A DNA stretch of 64,000 nucleotides from Phoronis australis (Eukaryota; Phoronida; Phoronidae): contig NMRA01000026.1 in the NCBI GenBank assembly GCA_002633005.1, forward strand, positions 59,497-123,496, written 5' to 3'. A model generated the notes under the pieces. The model ran no database searches and was not told the origin of the DNA. It saw nothing but the letters and a program-made list of their open reading frames with translations. Shown piece by piece: positions 35,290-47,508 of this stretch. Position numbers and translations under genes: made by a program. Numbering within the stretch: position 1 is the first letter of the stretch; each line of letters starts with the position of its first letter.

Positions 35290-36599
35290 TATCAATCTAG
35301 AACTTTCAAATTGTTGACCTAGTAAACCCCCTTTTCAAAAAATCCTTGATATTGTCTTTTTCAAGAACGCAATGGCACATAACACCATCTCGGAGGCCGT
35401 CATTGCACTCGTTGTTCAAGTTATCGTCGACCTTTATCTCTAATAATTTGAACACCGACTTACTTCTCTAATAGTGTACGAACTAATAGATAAAACACCG
35501 TAAATCGATGCGAGTGCCTAACACAGTTCTGTGAACCAGCCAGTGGTTCACAGAAATTCAAATTATCGTGCAACAACTCAAGCAAGCACAAGACTGCACA
35601 TAAAATCATACCATTTGATGAACGAATGAGGTTGTGTTTATCATCGCCCTCACGTGTAAGATTGCCAGGTTGTTCAGCCACTTCGCAGCGGCAGCAACAT
35701 GGCCGCTGGAAAAACCCACTCCGCGTAGAATCTTGACCAAGCACCTCGACCTACATTCTGCTGCTGCCGTCACACGGATGGTGTAAAATTAGCCGCGGGG
35801 ACAGGTAGGTCACGAGAGTTCATGAACCAGAAAGTGTACGTCCCTGTTGAGCGGCGTATCGTGTGGAAAAGATATCTTTGTGTTTGACGTAGAATAAACT
35901 CTTTGTTTAAAACCCATTTTGAAATGATTATTTACAACAAATAAGATTTAATCAAGATGAAAGCGTTCAGAACGTTGTTGTGCTCGGCCTAAATGCGGGT
36001 AGGCCTACTGTGAAGTAAACGGCAGCCTGTCGAGTCTTTCGGCCGGGTGCCGGAGAAGTTCGTGCCTTTGCCTAGCTGTGTTATTCGGCAAGTCTGAAAT
36101 AACGTGCCCGTATTTTTAGAACTAGTTTCATATGCCCCGCTCGTTATTCGATCAGTGGAGAAAACTGGTTCTCAAAAATCGTGCACCGTTATCAGACCAT
36201 TATATACCGATACCGTGTTTGTTATTCAGCGGCCGGGAATATCAATTTCCGACCTCACTGCCTGAAGCAGTGACGTGAAATTCATATTGCAATTTGTCAT
36301 AGTCTAAAATGTACGTCGTTCGTTGCAAACCTTTGGGAGTGCATTTACTTTGCCACTACACTCAAGTGTTGTTACATTCGAACTCTCCAAACAACGTCAC
36401 GGTGCCAGTGACACTGAAATGAGGGTGTCAACTCACTAACATTGCAAAAGCACAAATCCCAGTCGCCCCATTAGTTCAAACCACAGGACCAGCACAGACC
36501 CAAGAAACAATTCAACTCGCGAGTCCCGAAGCGAATGTCATCAGGGCAGACCCACACCACTGAGTAACAACCACAAGCCCAACAACAACTGGCGAAAAC

Positions 36600-37488
36600 G
36601 AAGGAAACCAATTGTGTCGAAACTGTGGTGAAGATTTTCCCCATCCTGCAAACAGTCCTCCAAAAGGGAGAGACTGTCTGAACTGTGGAAAAGTTGGACT
36701 TTTGGCACAAGTATGCAGATCAAAGCAAGTCGGCCAAATCAGTCGCGAAGACACTGGTGAGCACGACAGCGATTCCGACTCCGAATACGTGTTCACTGCT
36801 GACACTGTCAAAAGCAACGTCGCGAGGGTCAATATTTCACTCCTAGAATTCATTGTAGATACGGGAGCTTCAGTGAATATTATTCCCGAGTCCATGCTAC
36901 AGCACTTTCCCGTGAGACCTACAATACAACCCCGCTCGACGAATATTTACGCATACGCACAAGATGCATGCCTCGACGTAGTGGGCTCCTTCAAAACGGA
37001 TGTGGCGTATAATGGCTTTAAATGCATGGCGACCTTCTACCTGATTCGACGAGACCGTCCCACTTGCAGCTTACTTTGTGGACAAACCGCCCAAGCACTT
37101 GGTCTCATCCAATATGCCTTCCAGTCATCCATCCCGGAGAGTGAAGAGTATTCTCCTCTGTTTTCTCTAGGCATTGGCAAACTCAAAGATGTCAAGATCA
37201 AGCTCCACATCGATGACACCATACAACCGATAACTCAGAGGCATCGACGCATTCCATTTCCCGTGCGAAAAGATGGCGAAGAAGAAATTGCACGACTGAC
37301 CGATCTCGACGTGATTGAGGAAGTCAACGGCCCCACCCCATGGATAAGCCCAGTTGTAGTAATACCTAAGAAAGAAGGCGTACACGACTGTGTGTCGACA
37401 TGAGAGAAGCGATGCAAGCCTACAAGCAACAATGAAGAGGCTGAACGACAGTGGTGCTAAGCTCAACAAAGAGAAGTGCCTATTCTCC
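36600..37488 (+). pseudogene. Ty3/gypsy retroelement remnant, copy A
   Basis: The frame at 36612-37403 shows, in order, a gag-type knuckle pair (CRNCGEDFPH... then CLNCGKVGLLAQVC, in which the second knuckle's His is Leu), a retropepsin start (FIVDTGASVNIIPE), and the beginning of reverse transcriptase (DVIEEVNGPTPWISPVVVIPKK). The frame then ends at 37403, just before a roughly 313 bp deletion at 37410 removes the catalytic part. About 75 bp after the deletion the sequence leaves the element. No start codon, integrase or long terminal repeats were found. It is inactive. Confidence 0.85.
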
Positions 37489-38004
37489 AACGCCAGAAAT
37501 TTGTAACATGCACAACTGCGCATGCGCTAAATCTTGCCAGCAGCCCTCCATAGGAGGCACAGAACAGTTCTCACTGGGTTTTGCCTAGCAAAACACACAT
37601 CACTTGATTTGTAACCTTTTCTTCACTCTGTCAAAAACAGGATGCAAAGAATGGCATGTTTTCAATTATTTCACATAAAAAGCCCAGCAGATGAGCACAG
37701 AAACTTTATTCTTTCTTGTATTTTTGACCATTTCATTCCTACTGAAAACCAAGCTAGACTAAGAAAAATAAGGGCAAAAAAATGCAAAATCGGCACTTTT
37801 CACCCGAAAAACACCACTTCCCTGCCGATGCACGACTAAAACCAACCTTAGAGTCTGAAAGCAGTTTCCTACCGATTCAGAAAATGTGGTCCAAAAGTAC
37901 TGTCAACCAACTAGTTTTTTTGCAATCTTTCTGGCTTGTTTGAGGGCTACCTAAAATCACAGCCAATTTCTCGGTCGCTACCCAACAATGCACAATTGCA
38001 GCCG

Positions 38005-38005
38005 N
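38005..38005. other. Single-N assembly join
   Basis: A lone N inside 'gccgNcccccc', just before copy B of the duplicated block. The following 'ccccctaaatccgcc' is the end of the GGCGGAT-family element otherwise seen at 50214 and 52001. Confidence 0.95.
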
Positions 38006-39539
38006 CCCCCCTAAATCCGCCTATGTCAAAAGAGAACAGCGACAGTCGTAAATGAAAAAGTAGTATACTGGCATAAGAGCTAGCATAATCTAAACATTTT
38101 CTCGATGATTTAAAAAATCAAAATGGCAGGAAATTTTGCGACCTGGCATTTAATTACGAATGCCAGCTGGATTTTGAAAATGCGACCTGGGATTTTGGCT
38201 AGGTCGCAAAATGCGACTTGGCGAATTTAATAGCCGCTAATCGCGCCCTGAATATCAATCTAGAACTTTCAAATTGTTGACCTAAACCGCCTTTTCAAAA
38301 AATCCTTGATAATTGTCTTTTTCAAGAACGCAATGGCACACAACACCATCGCGGAGGCCGTCATTGCACTCGTTGTTCAAGTTATCGTCGACCTTTATCT
38401 CTAATAATTTGAACACCGACTTACTTCTCTAATAGTGTACGAACTAATAGATAAAACACCGTAAATCGATGTGAGTGCCTAACACAGTTCTGTGAACCAG
38501 CCAGTGGTTCACAGAAATTAAAATTATCGTGCAACAACTCAAGCAAGCACAAGACTACACATAAAATCATACCATTTGATGAACGAATGAGGTTGTGTTT
38601 ATGTCGCCCTCACGTGTAAGATTGCCAGGTTGTGGTTCAGCCACTTCGCAGCGGCAGCAACATGGCCGCTGGAAAAACCCACTCCGCGTAGAATCTTGAC
38701 CAAGCACCTCGACCTACATTCTGCTGCTGCCGTCAAACGGATGGTGTAAAATTAGCCGCGGGGACAGCTAGGTCACGAGAGTTCATGAACCAGAAAGTGT
38801 ATGTCCCTGATGAGCGGCGTATCATGTGGAAAAGATATCTTTGTGTTTGACGTAGAATCTACGTTGTTTTTCTCGGCCTAAATGCGGGTAGGCCTATAAG
38901 GCCTATCATAACGCTAAACCCTCGTGAGAGACCGCACCGAGTTGGCCGCTGCTGGAGCAACTCGGGGCGCTCGGAAGTAAACGGCAGCCTGTCGAGTCTT
39001 TCGGCGGTGAGAAGTTCGTGCCTTTGCCTAGCTGTGTTATTCGGCAATAGTCTGAAATAACGTGCCCGTATTTTTAGAACTAGTTTCATATGCCCCGCGA
39101 TATTCGATCAGTGGAGAAAACTGGTTCTCAAAAATCGGGCACCGTATCAGCCCATATATATACCGATACCGTGTTTGTTCAGCGGAATATGACTTTCCGA
39201 CCTCACTGCCTGAAGCAGTGACGTGAAATTCATATTGCAATTTGTCATAGTCTAAAATGTACGTCGTTGAAAACCTTTGGGAGAGCATTTACTTTGCCAC
39301 TACACTCAAGTGTTGTTACATTCGAACTCTCCGAACAACGTGCCAGTGACATTGAAAAGGGTGTCAACTCACTAACATTGCAAAAAGCACAAATCCCAGT
39401 CGCCCCATTAGTTCAAACCACAGGACCAGCACAGACCCAAGAAACAATTCAACTCGCGAGTCCTGAAGCGAACGTCATCAGGGCAGACCCACACCAGTAC
39501 TAGGCTGAGTAACAACCACAAGCCCAACAACAACTGGCG

Positions 39540-40833
39540 AAAACGAAGGAAACCGAGTGTGTCGAAACTGTGATGAAGATTTTCCCCATCCTGCAAACAC
39601 CATATGTCCCTGCAAAAGGGAGAGACTGTCTGAACTGTGGAAAAGTTGGACTTTTCGCACAAGTATGCAGATCAAAGCAAGTCGGCCAAATCAGTCGAGA
39701 AGACACTGGTGAGCACGACAGCGGATTCCGACTCCGAATACGTGTTCACTGCTGATACTGTCAAAAGCAACGTCGCGAGGGTCAATACTTCACTCCTTGA
39801 TACATCAGTAGAATTCATTGTAGATACGGGAGCTTCAGTGAATATTATTCCCGAGTCCATGCTACAGCACTTCCTGTGAGAGCTACAATACAACCCCGCT
39901 CGACGAAGATTTACGCATACGCACAAGATGCATGCCTCGACGTAGTGGGCTCCTTCAAAACGGATGTGGCGTATAATGGCTTTAAATGCATGGCGACCTT
40001 CTACCTGATTCGACGAGACCGTCCCACTTGCAGCTTACTTTGTGGACAAACCGCCCAAGCACTTGGTCTCATCCAATATGCCTTCCAGTCATCCATCCCG
40101 GAGAGTGAAGAGTATTCTCCTCTGTTTTCTCTAGGCATTGGCAAACTCAAAGATGTCAAGATCAAGCTCCACATCCGAGTCGATGACACCATACAACCGA
40201 TAACTCAGAGGCATCGACGCATTCCATTTCCCGTGCGAAAAGATGGCGAACAAGAAATTGCACGACTGACCGATCTCGACGTGATTGAGGAAGTCAACGG
40301 CCCACCCCATGGATAAGCCCAGTTGTAGTAATACCCAAGAAAGAAGGCGTACACGACTGTGTGTCGACATGAGAGAAGCCAATAAAGCGATTAAGCGAAC
40401 CAAGCACATCATGCCGACTATTGATGACCTTGTCCATGACCTGAAAGAAGATACAGTCTTCAGCAAGTTAGACATGTCAAGTGCCTACCATCAACTAGAG
40501 TTGGATGAAGAAAGTCGTTTCATCACCACATTTACAACACATGTTGGTCTACGACGATACAAGAGACTACTGTTTGGAGTCAACGCTGCAGCTGAACTGT
40601 TTCAGAATATTGCACAGTTACTTCAGGACATCCCAGGTGCCAAGAACCTCTCAGACGACATAATTGTCCTCGGCAAAACCCAGGTGGACCACGATGCAAG
40701 CCTACAAGCAACACTGAAGAGGCTGAACGACAGTGGTGCTAAGCTCAACAAAGAGAAGTGCCTATTCTCTGTGAATCAACTTACCTTCTATGGCCGTACG
40801 TTTGGTGTACAAGGCATATCCCCCCAACCGTAA
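39540..40833 (+). pseudogene. Ty3/gypsy retroelement remnant, copy B
   Basis: Same order as copy A, broken into at least four frames: knuckles (39570-39755), protease (39637-39879), RT start (39876-40316) and RT core (40285-40833). The RT core keeps FSKLDMSSAYHQLELDEESR and LLFGVN. The catalytic YxDD-type motif reads LSDD, so the first acidic residue stays but the usual aromatic is lost. The element ends in the RT with no RNase H or integrase. It is inactive and unlikely to be expressed. Confidence 0.85.
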
Positions 40834-41134
40834 AAGACTCAGGCCATCATCGGTCATTCTCGTGAGTGTTTGGGCAACAACGCCGGGTCCACATGCAGGC
40901 AGCAGACTGGCCGGATTGACACCATGCACTGCAGCAATAATTAGTGTACTATCAACTCTAATTAAGGCAAGACTGGTTTCGTGTAGTATCTATTTAACAA
41001 CCTGATCACAGCTAGTAGCATGCACTATACAATTAAGCATGTTGGTGGCCCTCGCTGGTTCCCTGCGTGCCGCTAGAGGTGGGGCGATAGCCGCGCCAGC
41101 ACGCGTGCTGGCAGCCTGGGCTAAGCTATTGGAT

Positions 41135-41530
41135 TCCTATAGGAAATCCTACTATAGGAATTCTATAGGATCCAATTGGATTTTGTCCCACCGGCCTATA
41201 GGATTCCAATAGGATCCTATAGCATTCCTATTGGAAATCATATAGGATCCAACAGAAATTCCTATGGGAATACTTTTGGATCCAATAGGAATTCCTATAG
41301 GATCCTATAGGAAATCTTATAGGATTTCTTAATGAATACTATAGGAATCCTATATGATTTCCTATTGGATCCTGTAAGAATCCTATAGAATCCTATAAGA
41401 TTTCCTAAAGCATCCAATAGGAAAGCCTATAGAAATCCTATAGGATATCCTATGAGAAATTCTATAGGAATTCGTATAAGACTTGAATATATCCAGTAGG
41501 CAGTTCAATAGGATTCTATAGGAAGTTCAA
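41135..41530. repeat. Dense degenerate array of TCCTATAGGA words
   Basis: About 400 bp composed almost wholly of the self-complementary word TCCTATAGGA and one-step variants (TCCAATAGGA, TCCTATTGGA, ATTCCTATAGGAATCC). The spacing is irregular, mostly 8-12 bp. The array resumes at 41720-41885 and 41961-42030. No protein is supported. Confidence 0.9.
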
Positions 41531-41719
41531 TAGGATTCTATGAAGCAATTAACATACATGTATTAAGACTTGGCTGAACATTAAAATTTACAAAAATTAA
41601 TGACTCAGAAGAGCTGAAATTAGATAAAAACAAATCGATAGTTTACCATATTCTCTTAGGCTATTTGTTTGTTAAAATGCTTAGAAATCAGATTTGTAAT
41701 TAAATTCGTATGGTACTTT

Positions 41720-42107
41720 TTCAATAGGAATCCCTATAGGATATCTTTATCCTGTAGGAATCCTATAGGAAATCGATATTCCTATAGGAATTCTTATAGG
41801 AATTTCTATAGGAATTCCTATAGGAAATCTTATCCTATAGGATCCTTTAGAAATTTCTATAGGATCCTATTGAATATTTTCGTATGGGTTCCGTAGATGG
41901 CAGTAATGAGCTAGCTCATTGGTAGATGTAAGACACCCGCGAACGTGGTTTTGTGTCAATTTCCTATAGGAAATCTTATCCTATAGGATCCTTTAGAAAT
42001 TTCTATAGGATCCTATTGAATATTTTCGTATGGGTTCCGTAGATGGCAGTAATGAGCTAGCTCATTGGTAGATGTAAGACACCCGCGAACGTGGTTTTGT
42101 GTCAATT
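41720..42107. repeat. Second TCCTATAGGA array with a 146 bp tandem duplication
   Basis: After more TATAGG words, the 146 bp unit 41815-41961 ('ttcctataggaaatctta ... acgtggttttgtgtcaat') is repeated at 41961-42107 virtually without change. The unit contains the palindrome 'atgagctagctcat'. It is a recent duplication. Confidence 0.9.
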
Positions 42108-42435
42108 GACCCACGTGTCCTCAAAGTATAGGGCAAGTTGTATGAAATGTGCACCAACTGACTAAATCGACTCCATTTTTCTGGTGTCATGGCCATAGAC
42201 ATAATTCATCGGTGTCAGTCGGGCATATTTTAGTGCGTGACGTACTTCAGCGATTACGAGTGTATTGTACCCCAGGTCGGTGTGAACGGCTAGCTGCATT
42301 TCAGTTTAACCAAACACATAAATCCAAATTTGAGTTCTGTTGGCGCAATATACCCATGCTCGCAATTAAAGGGGGGGGGTCTATAGCTCCGGGGGCTCGA
42401 CCCCCCCCCCGGCCATTTGGCGAAGTAGGCAAACG

Positions 42436-42760
42436 CTGAGGTGCGGCCTCAGAGAAACAAAAAGTCCGACAAAACGAGACAAATGTCCACGGGAATTCGG
42501 CGCGAATGCACGATTCATGTATGTGGCTGTACTTCGGGAGCAAGTCCTTGGTTATACAGAATTGGTTAAACGCACGACACTTTTCATTGTTGAACACTGA
42601 AAAGTGTCGTGGGTTTAATCAATTCATATAGATCTGAACGTAGTAGATCTAGCCCGTTTTCAGTTTGTTTCATTTTTCTTTAGTCCCCATTTTTTCAGTA
42701 AAATTAAGGTCCACATATAATAGATCTACTGAAAAATTCGAACCCCCCTAGACTGGGTAC
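42436..42760 (-). mobile_element. Dispersed short element, TGCGCGCACCCAG family (copy b)
   Basis: Shares 'gcggcctcagagaaacaaaaagtccgacaaaacgagaca', 'ggcgcgaatgcacgattcat' and 'cgaacccccctaga' with the copy at 12062 in the same orientation. The flank at 42369-42412 holds runs of nine G and ten C that can pair. Confidence 0.6.
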
Positions 42761-42829
42761 CAGCATGGTACTGGTAGTCGAGAAACCCAAAGCGCCAGCG
42801 CAGACGGCCAGGTCGAGCAAGTCAGTGGC

Positions 42830-43390
42830 GGGTCATGTTTTCAATGGCCGTTGATCCTAACTTGTTTGATTATAGCCCAACAATAAGTTGGGAAGATGAC
42901 CCCTGTAGCCAATATCTTACACGGATGATTAATAATTTCATTCATGCATTTATGAGTGGAGGGCCAGCATTCTCTTAATTTGTTGATAATTGCTCTAATC
43001 TCTAATAAGATCATATCTCAGTACACTGACTGGACTGTGCTGTTAAAAATAAAAGTTAAGTTATAACATAAACCAATAGCATTTCTGAATTCCCTGTCAA
43101 ATGCTGATCATGCTTAGTTTTTGAATCGCCAAAATCGCCCAACTACAACAGAAGTTACGACAATCTATGCTTTTCGAACGTACCAACACTCCCTCTGGGT
43201 TTGATTGTATCCACACGTGGTCGGCAATAAACCTGGTAGATAATTGGCCTGCTTGTTGTCATGCATGACAAAAGACTGTACTTTGCAGTTAACAAAGGAG
43301 CTAGATGTTATCACACGCTCACAACCCTCTACATCTGGTAAAGTCACTGAACGGGAGAACGCCGTAATGCCCCAGTGTTTGTCCAGACTA
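42830..43390 (-). repeat. Dispersed repeat, copy 2 (see 20180-20750)
   Basis: Reverse-oriented, diverged copy of the plus-strand repeat at 20 kb, with matching segments around 'gaatcgccaaaatcgcccaactacaacagaagttacgacaatcta' and 'gtaaagtcactgaacgggagaacgccgtaatg'. Confidence 0.75.
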
Positions 43391-43799
43391 TAAGTCAATA
43401 AACAATGTATTTATTGTCATTTGAATTGTGAGTATACCTGAGATACCTATATCAGAATATTATTTTTGAGAGTTGTCTCAGCAGCCGCGAGAATGGAGCT
43501 CTTGGCAGCCGCTGGCTGTCGCAGGCGCCCCCCAAAGTTTCACCACTGAGGTTGGGTCTGTAGATCGAAGAGGTCTTCAGCAGAAAAACCTACCAACACG
43601 ATCTATCGTGGAAGATTTAAAGTAATTAAGTGTAAGACTTTCCTAACTTTGCGGGACTCAAAGGAGTGAGTTGTGTAAAGATTGACGTTTCCGGCTACAG
43701 GAAGAATGTAGAGTCCAAAGAAGGAAATAGCATCGGCAGAGAGCAAGCTTCTTCATAGAGATTTGGTAGGGGCAGTTTCCCGAGGGCCTTGTTGTGTGA

Positions 43800-44725
43800 C
43801 TGTTTAAGAGTTGGGAGACAAATGGAGGGAAAGAGCGTCTTTCCATAGTGTAGTAGACGAAGTGCGTCACCTGGAAGCGGAGAAGCGCGTTTCTCAAGTT
43901 GTGGGCTTGAGAAAGCAAGGAGCCTGGGTGTCGTGGGACGGAGTTCACTGTAGGTACATGAACATGTACATTGTAGTGAATGACCTAATTTCGTGTGATC
44001 AGTACAGATTAAGTTTTCGCCTGTGCGTTCGGTGTATGGTGTTCTCCCAAGTCAGACAAAACGAAAGTTGTGGGGCAAGATTGAAGATGATTCTATACTT
44101 TACAGCATGTTTTGTCATCTTGTAAGACGGATTTGTCGGAAGGCAAATACAAGTGGAGATATGGTAAGATACTCCAGGGGATTGCTGACGTATTTTGTAC
44201 CTTAAACGAAGTCGGTTAGCAACAATGACAACCCGCTGATATCGTTTTGCAGAGAAGGCGCACCTAGGAAGAGGAAAGGTCCAAATGAATTGGCTACCGC
44301 GAGTTATTGAAAGATGACTTTGGATATAGGACCACTGCCGATGGTATTCCCAAGCCACATAGTGATGACAACATTCCGGCCTGTCTTGGTGTTTTGGTCA
44401 GATGGTACGAAGGCGGTCATCATTGTAGAATTTGCAGTAGCCTACCATGGAAATCCTGAATGATAGAGTCCAATGACATGAAAATGCTAAAGTATGCAGA
44501 ACGTTCTCATGATTGTTCGGTGGTTATTTGGAAGTGTTTTTGTATGCCAGTTGTAGTAGGAAGTCGGGGTTTTATTGGGAGCAGCATGTGGAGTTTGATG
44601 AAGTTCCGTATCATGACGTTGTCAAGGAAGGATTTGGTGCAGACAGTTGTGAGTTCACCCGAGCAGGCGCCGTTGTGGTCATGGTTACAGCGAGACAACA
44701 GGTGTCACTCCAAGGGATGACTGAA
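43800..44725 (+). pseudogene. Broken reverse-transcriptase-type retroelement, C-terminal part
   Basis: Frame fragments in order: QGAWVSWDGVHCR (about 43915), then, in another frame, MRSVYGVLPSQTKRKLWGKI (44023 onward), then DGTKAVIIVEFAV (about 44402), then LKYAERSHDC and PVVVGSRGFIGSSMWSLM (44490-44610) and LWSWLQRDNR (about 44690). This is the recurring C-terminal layout of a LINE-type protein common in invertebrate genomes: QGxWxxW, then LRSVYDxLPxPxNLxxWG, then VxxVELTVP, a CRGF-like box and WLWLxR. At least three frame changes and several stops show it is dead. Whether it is R2-like with a PD-(D/E)XK endonuclease cannot be decided by eye. Confidence 0.6.
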
Positions 44726-44769
44726 GCCACATACCAAATGATCACTGTGATAAAATTGAGTAAATGTAG

Positions 44770-47508
44770 TTAAAAAGAAATGCGTGGTTAGAACCTTCAA
44801 AATAAGCCGTATGATATTTTATTGGAAATATCAATTACTTGGGTTGCCCAGGACAATGTGTTGTCTAAAATGAATCCCCAAAAACGTAAAATCACCAACG
44901 ATTTCATATCCTCTCAGCTAAGTTGAATTTCAGTTAGTGTACGTCGTTTATGCTTTTCTGGCTATAGTGAAAAAACATATTTTTAGTTTTTACCGTGTTA
45001 AGAGAGAGAGTTCGTTAACAGTCAATCAGTTAGAACAACTGTGTGTAGAGGTTTGGTGATGACCGAGGTGACTTCTTTTGGATGTCCCTCCCTCCGCTTA
45101 AATACATGGCCCTAGTACTAAGAAAATTAAAGATACTTAGTACGGAATATAAACTTATTCAATTTAACTACAAATAAATCACTCTTTCATAAAGTTTATT
45201 TATAATGAGTGGATGCCTCCCGATGTGGAGGCTGGGGGCCGCCGTACCACGCTACTGAGTTAGAGACACTTTGCAATTTGTTACATATAGAGACAATGTG
45301 GAGTTATATAGTGCTATTTTTGTTTAGATTTTAAAATAGCACACTGTATATATGGTAATGGTCCCGTGGTAACTGCAAAGAGGAGAGAGTGTCTATTAGT
45401 AACAAAGTGTATTGAAATCTACATAGCTGTAGTGTAATTCATTTTCAAAAGTTTTTAGTACTTTATTTTTGACTGGTTTATGGTATCGAATGGTTTGGAT
45501 AAGTCAATAAAAATTGTTATTGAGTTGGTGTTAATGTGATCAGAGAAGACATTCTATTCACATACCAAATTTCGGAAGGATCCGCCTAGTGACGACGGAG
45601 AATCCGCATCAGAAATCCATCAACGAAAGAAAAATAATTGGCAAACCTTAGATAAATTCGAAAACAGTTAGCCGTAGTGAAAAACAGCTGTTGCTTACTC
45701 TATATACCCTTTGAAAAGATCTATCTGAGCCCCGCAAAAATTCGTAAAATGGCTATCACAGCGCCATCTGGGATTCGATTTCATCCCAAAGCCATACGCC
45801 TCGAGCTCATAAATATTAAAGTCGACCGGACGAACATGCGACCTGTAGCACAAGCAACAAAGAGAAAAAATCACGAAAAAGCAACACACTTGAAGAAATT
45901 ACGGTTCATCAATTAGTAATGTGACTGCTTTCCTAAGCACTGAATACGTGATAGCAAAATTTGGAGCAACATTGCACTATTGGGCAATACAGAATGTAAA
46001 AACGACGATCGTGACGCCCGCTACCACAACGTGCATTGTCCAGTGGCGAAGTCGAAATCAATGCTGCACTTCTGGACGCAGCGCTAGTTTAGGGCCGCGT
46101 AAAAATAATCTGCCAATTATTGAGTGAGGCTTAACTCCTCCAGGAAAGCTTTGGATTGAAATTGCGGGCATTACAAGGTGATTTTGGGGCTGATCTCAGA
46201 AAACCACTTTTCCCGCTCACAATGCCACTTTACGAAATCTATTTCAAGAGTGCACACATAGCAACCAGGTACATGTGCTTACAACTAACATTCCCAATGT
46301 TTATGCACGGATGCCGTTATTAAATTAAAGAAAACAACTTGAATGTAATTGCAAAATATTTACTAAACCTGCCCGTTGTTTAAGTAACGAAAAAATAATA
46401 AACTATTACAGGGTTACATTTTCATGAAAAACAAAGAAACAACCATTTGCATGCAACTTGAGAGCAGGTCCAAAACGACTAATCAATTCTTCATATTACA
46501 GTTATTTCTAAATTTATGCATTTTGTAATTATTTAGTTGAAAAAACGCAACCTAACGAAGGGTTAGCAAACATTTATCACGCATTTACATAATCAGTACA
46601 TAGGTGCCGTTTTCCAATTCAATAAAACTACTTAAACACAGGTGTAAATGTTTATTCAACCTTCCTTTTATTAGTTAACCGATATTTCAACCAAGAGCTA
46701 GCGAAAACTGGGAACACGCAACTAGAACGCTGATGTAAAAAACATAAAACTCTCCAATGTTCAAATAAGTTGCTCGATTTAAAATTTCGAGTGAAGCAGT
46801 TTTAGTGACTGCAATCTAACAAAGGGAAATTGAACACTTGAATTTAAAAAAGAGTTCCTCTCAACTTTCGTTGGAATTCATCAAGTTCTTCACCCACAAA
46901 CAATACTGTAGTGAAACATCTGTCTCTGGATCCTGGGTGAAGTGCATTGAAGAATGGTGGTGCTCTGCACTCTTGGGTCAAGTCTCAAGAATGACACGAC
47001 CAGATTTGTTTTAGATATCGAGCAGAAAAGTGACAATAAGAAAATCCGACAAAGTTCCCCCCCCCCCAGGGGTGTAGCAGTTGTTGAATTTGACAATTTA
47101 CCAAAACTGTAGACGGATAGGTATAACTGAGTTGCGAGAGTGTGCCACAAGTGAAAACTGCCCAATGTTACCCGCACAGAGAGGGTTTGGGCTGGGGTGG
47201 GGAAGAAAAATACTCTCAGTTCATTTTACCACAGACGCGAGCTAGAAAGCGGAACCTATTTATGTAACTCGCCATACCAGGCGCGTAACTCTCTGTCTGC
47301 GGTGCCCCTATGGCAACATGCAGCCTGTGGTAATACCGGCGTATAATTCTGAGACATGTAAAATCAAATACTGCATCCCGCGTTTCACACTAGCACGCGA
47401 CAGGGCAGCTCACGTTCGTGCACAGTCCTTCCGGATAACGATACTCGAAGGCAGCCTACAGACAGCGAAATATATCGAAGTATTGATAAAATCCGGAAGT
47501 GCACGAGA
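44770..47508. other. Upstream region of the SLC1 gene, no other gene seen
   Basis: About 2.7 kb without recognisable coding or RNA genes. It contains a C10 run near 47057 and should include the SLC1 promoter near its right end. I find no convincing core-promoter motif. Confidence 0.5.

Larger units (their letters stand above)
35065..40769. repeat. Duplicated block: 35065-37488 (copy A) and 38025-40769 (copy B)
   Basis: From 'tcaaaagagaacagcgacagtcg' onward the two segments are colinear with many small indels and substitutions. Both carry the Ty3/gypsy remnants. Copy A lacks the part equivalent to 40380-40692 (junction at 37410/37411). Copy B begins 20 bases after the single N at 38005. The shared region starts inside the element at 34342-35289, so this is a segmental or allelic duplication, not two independent insertions. 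Confidence 0.9.
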
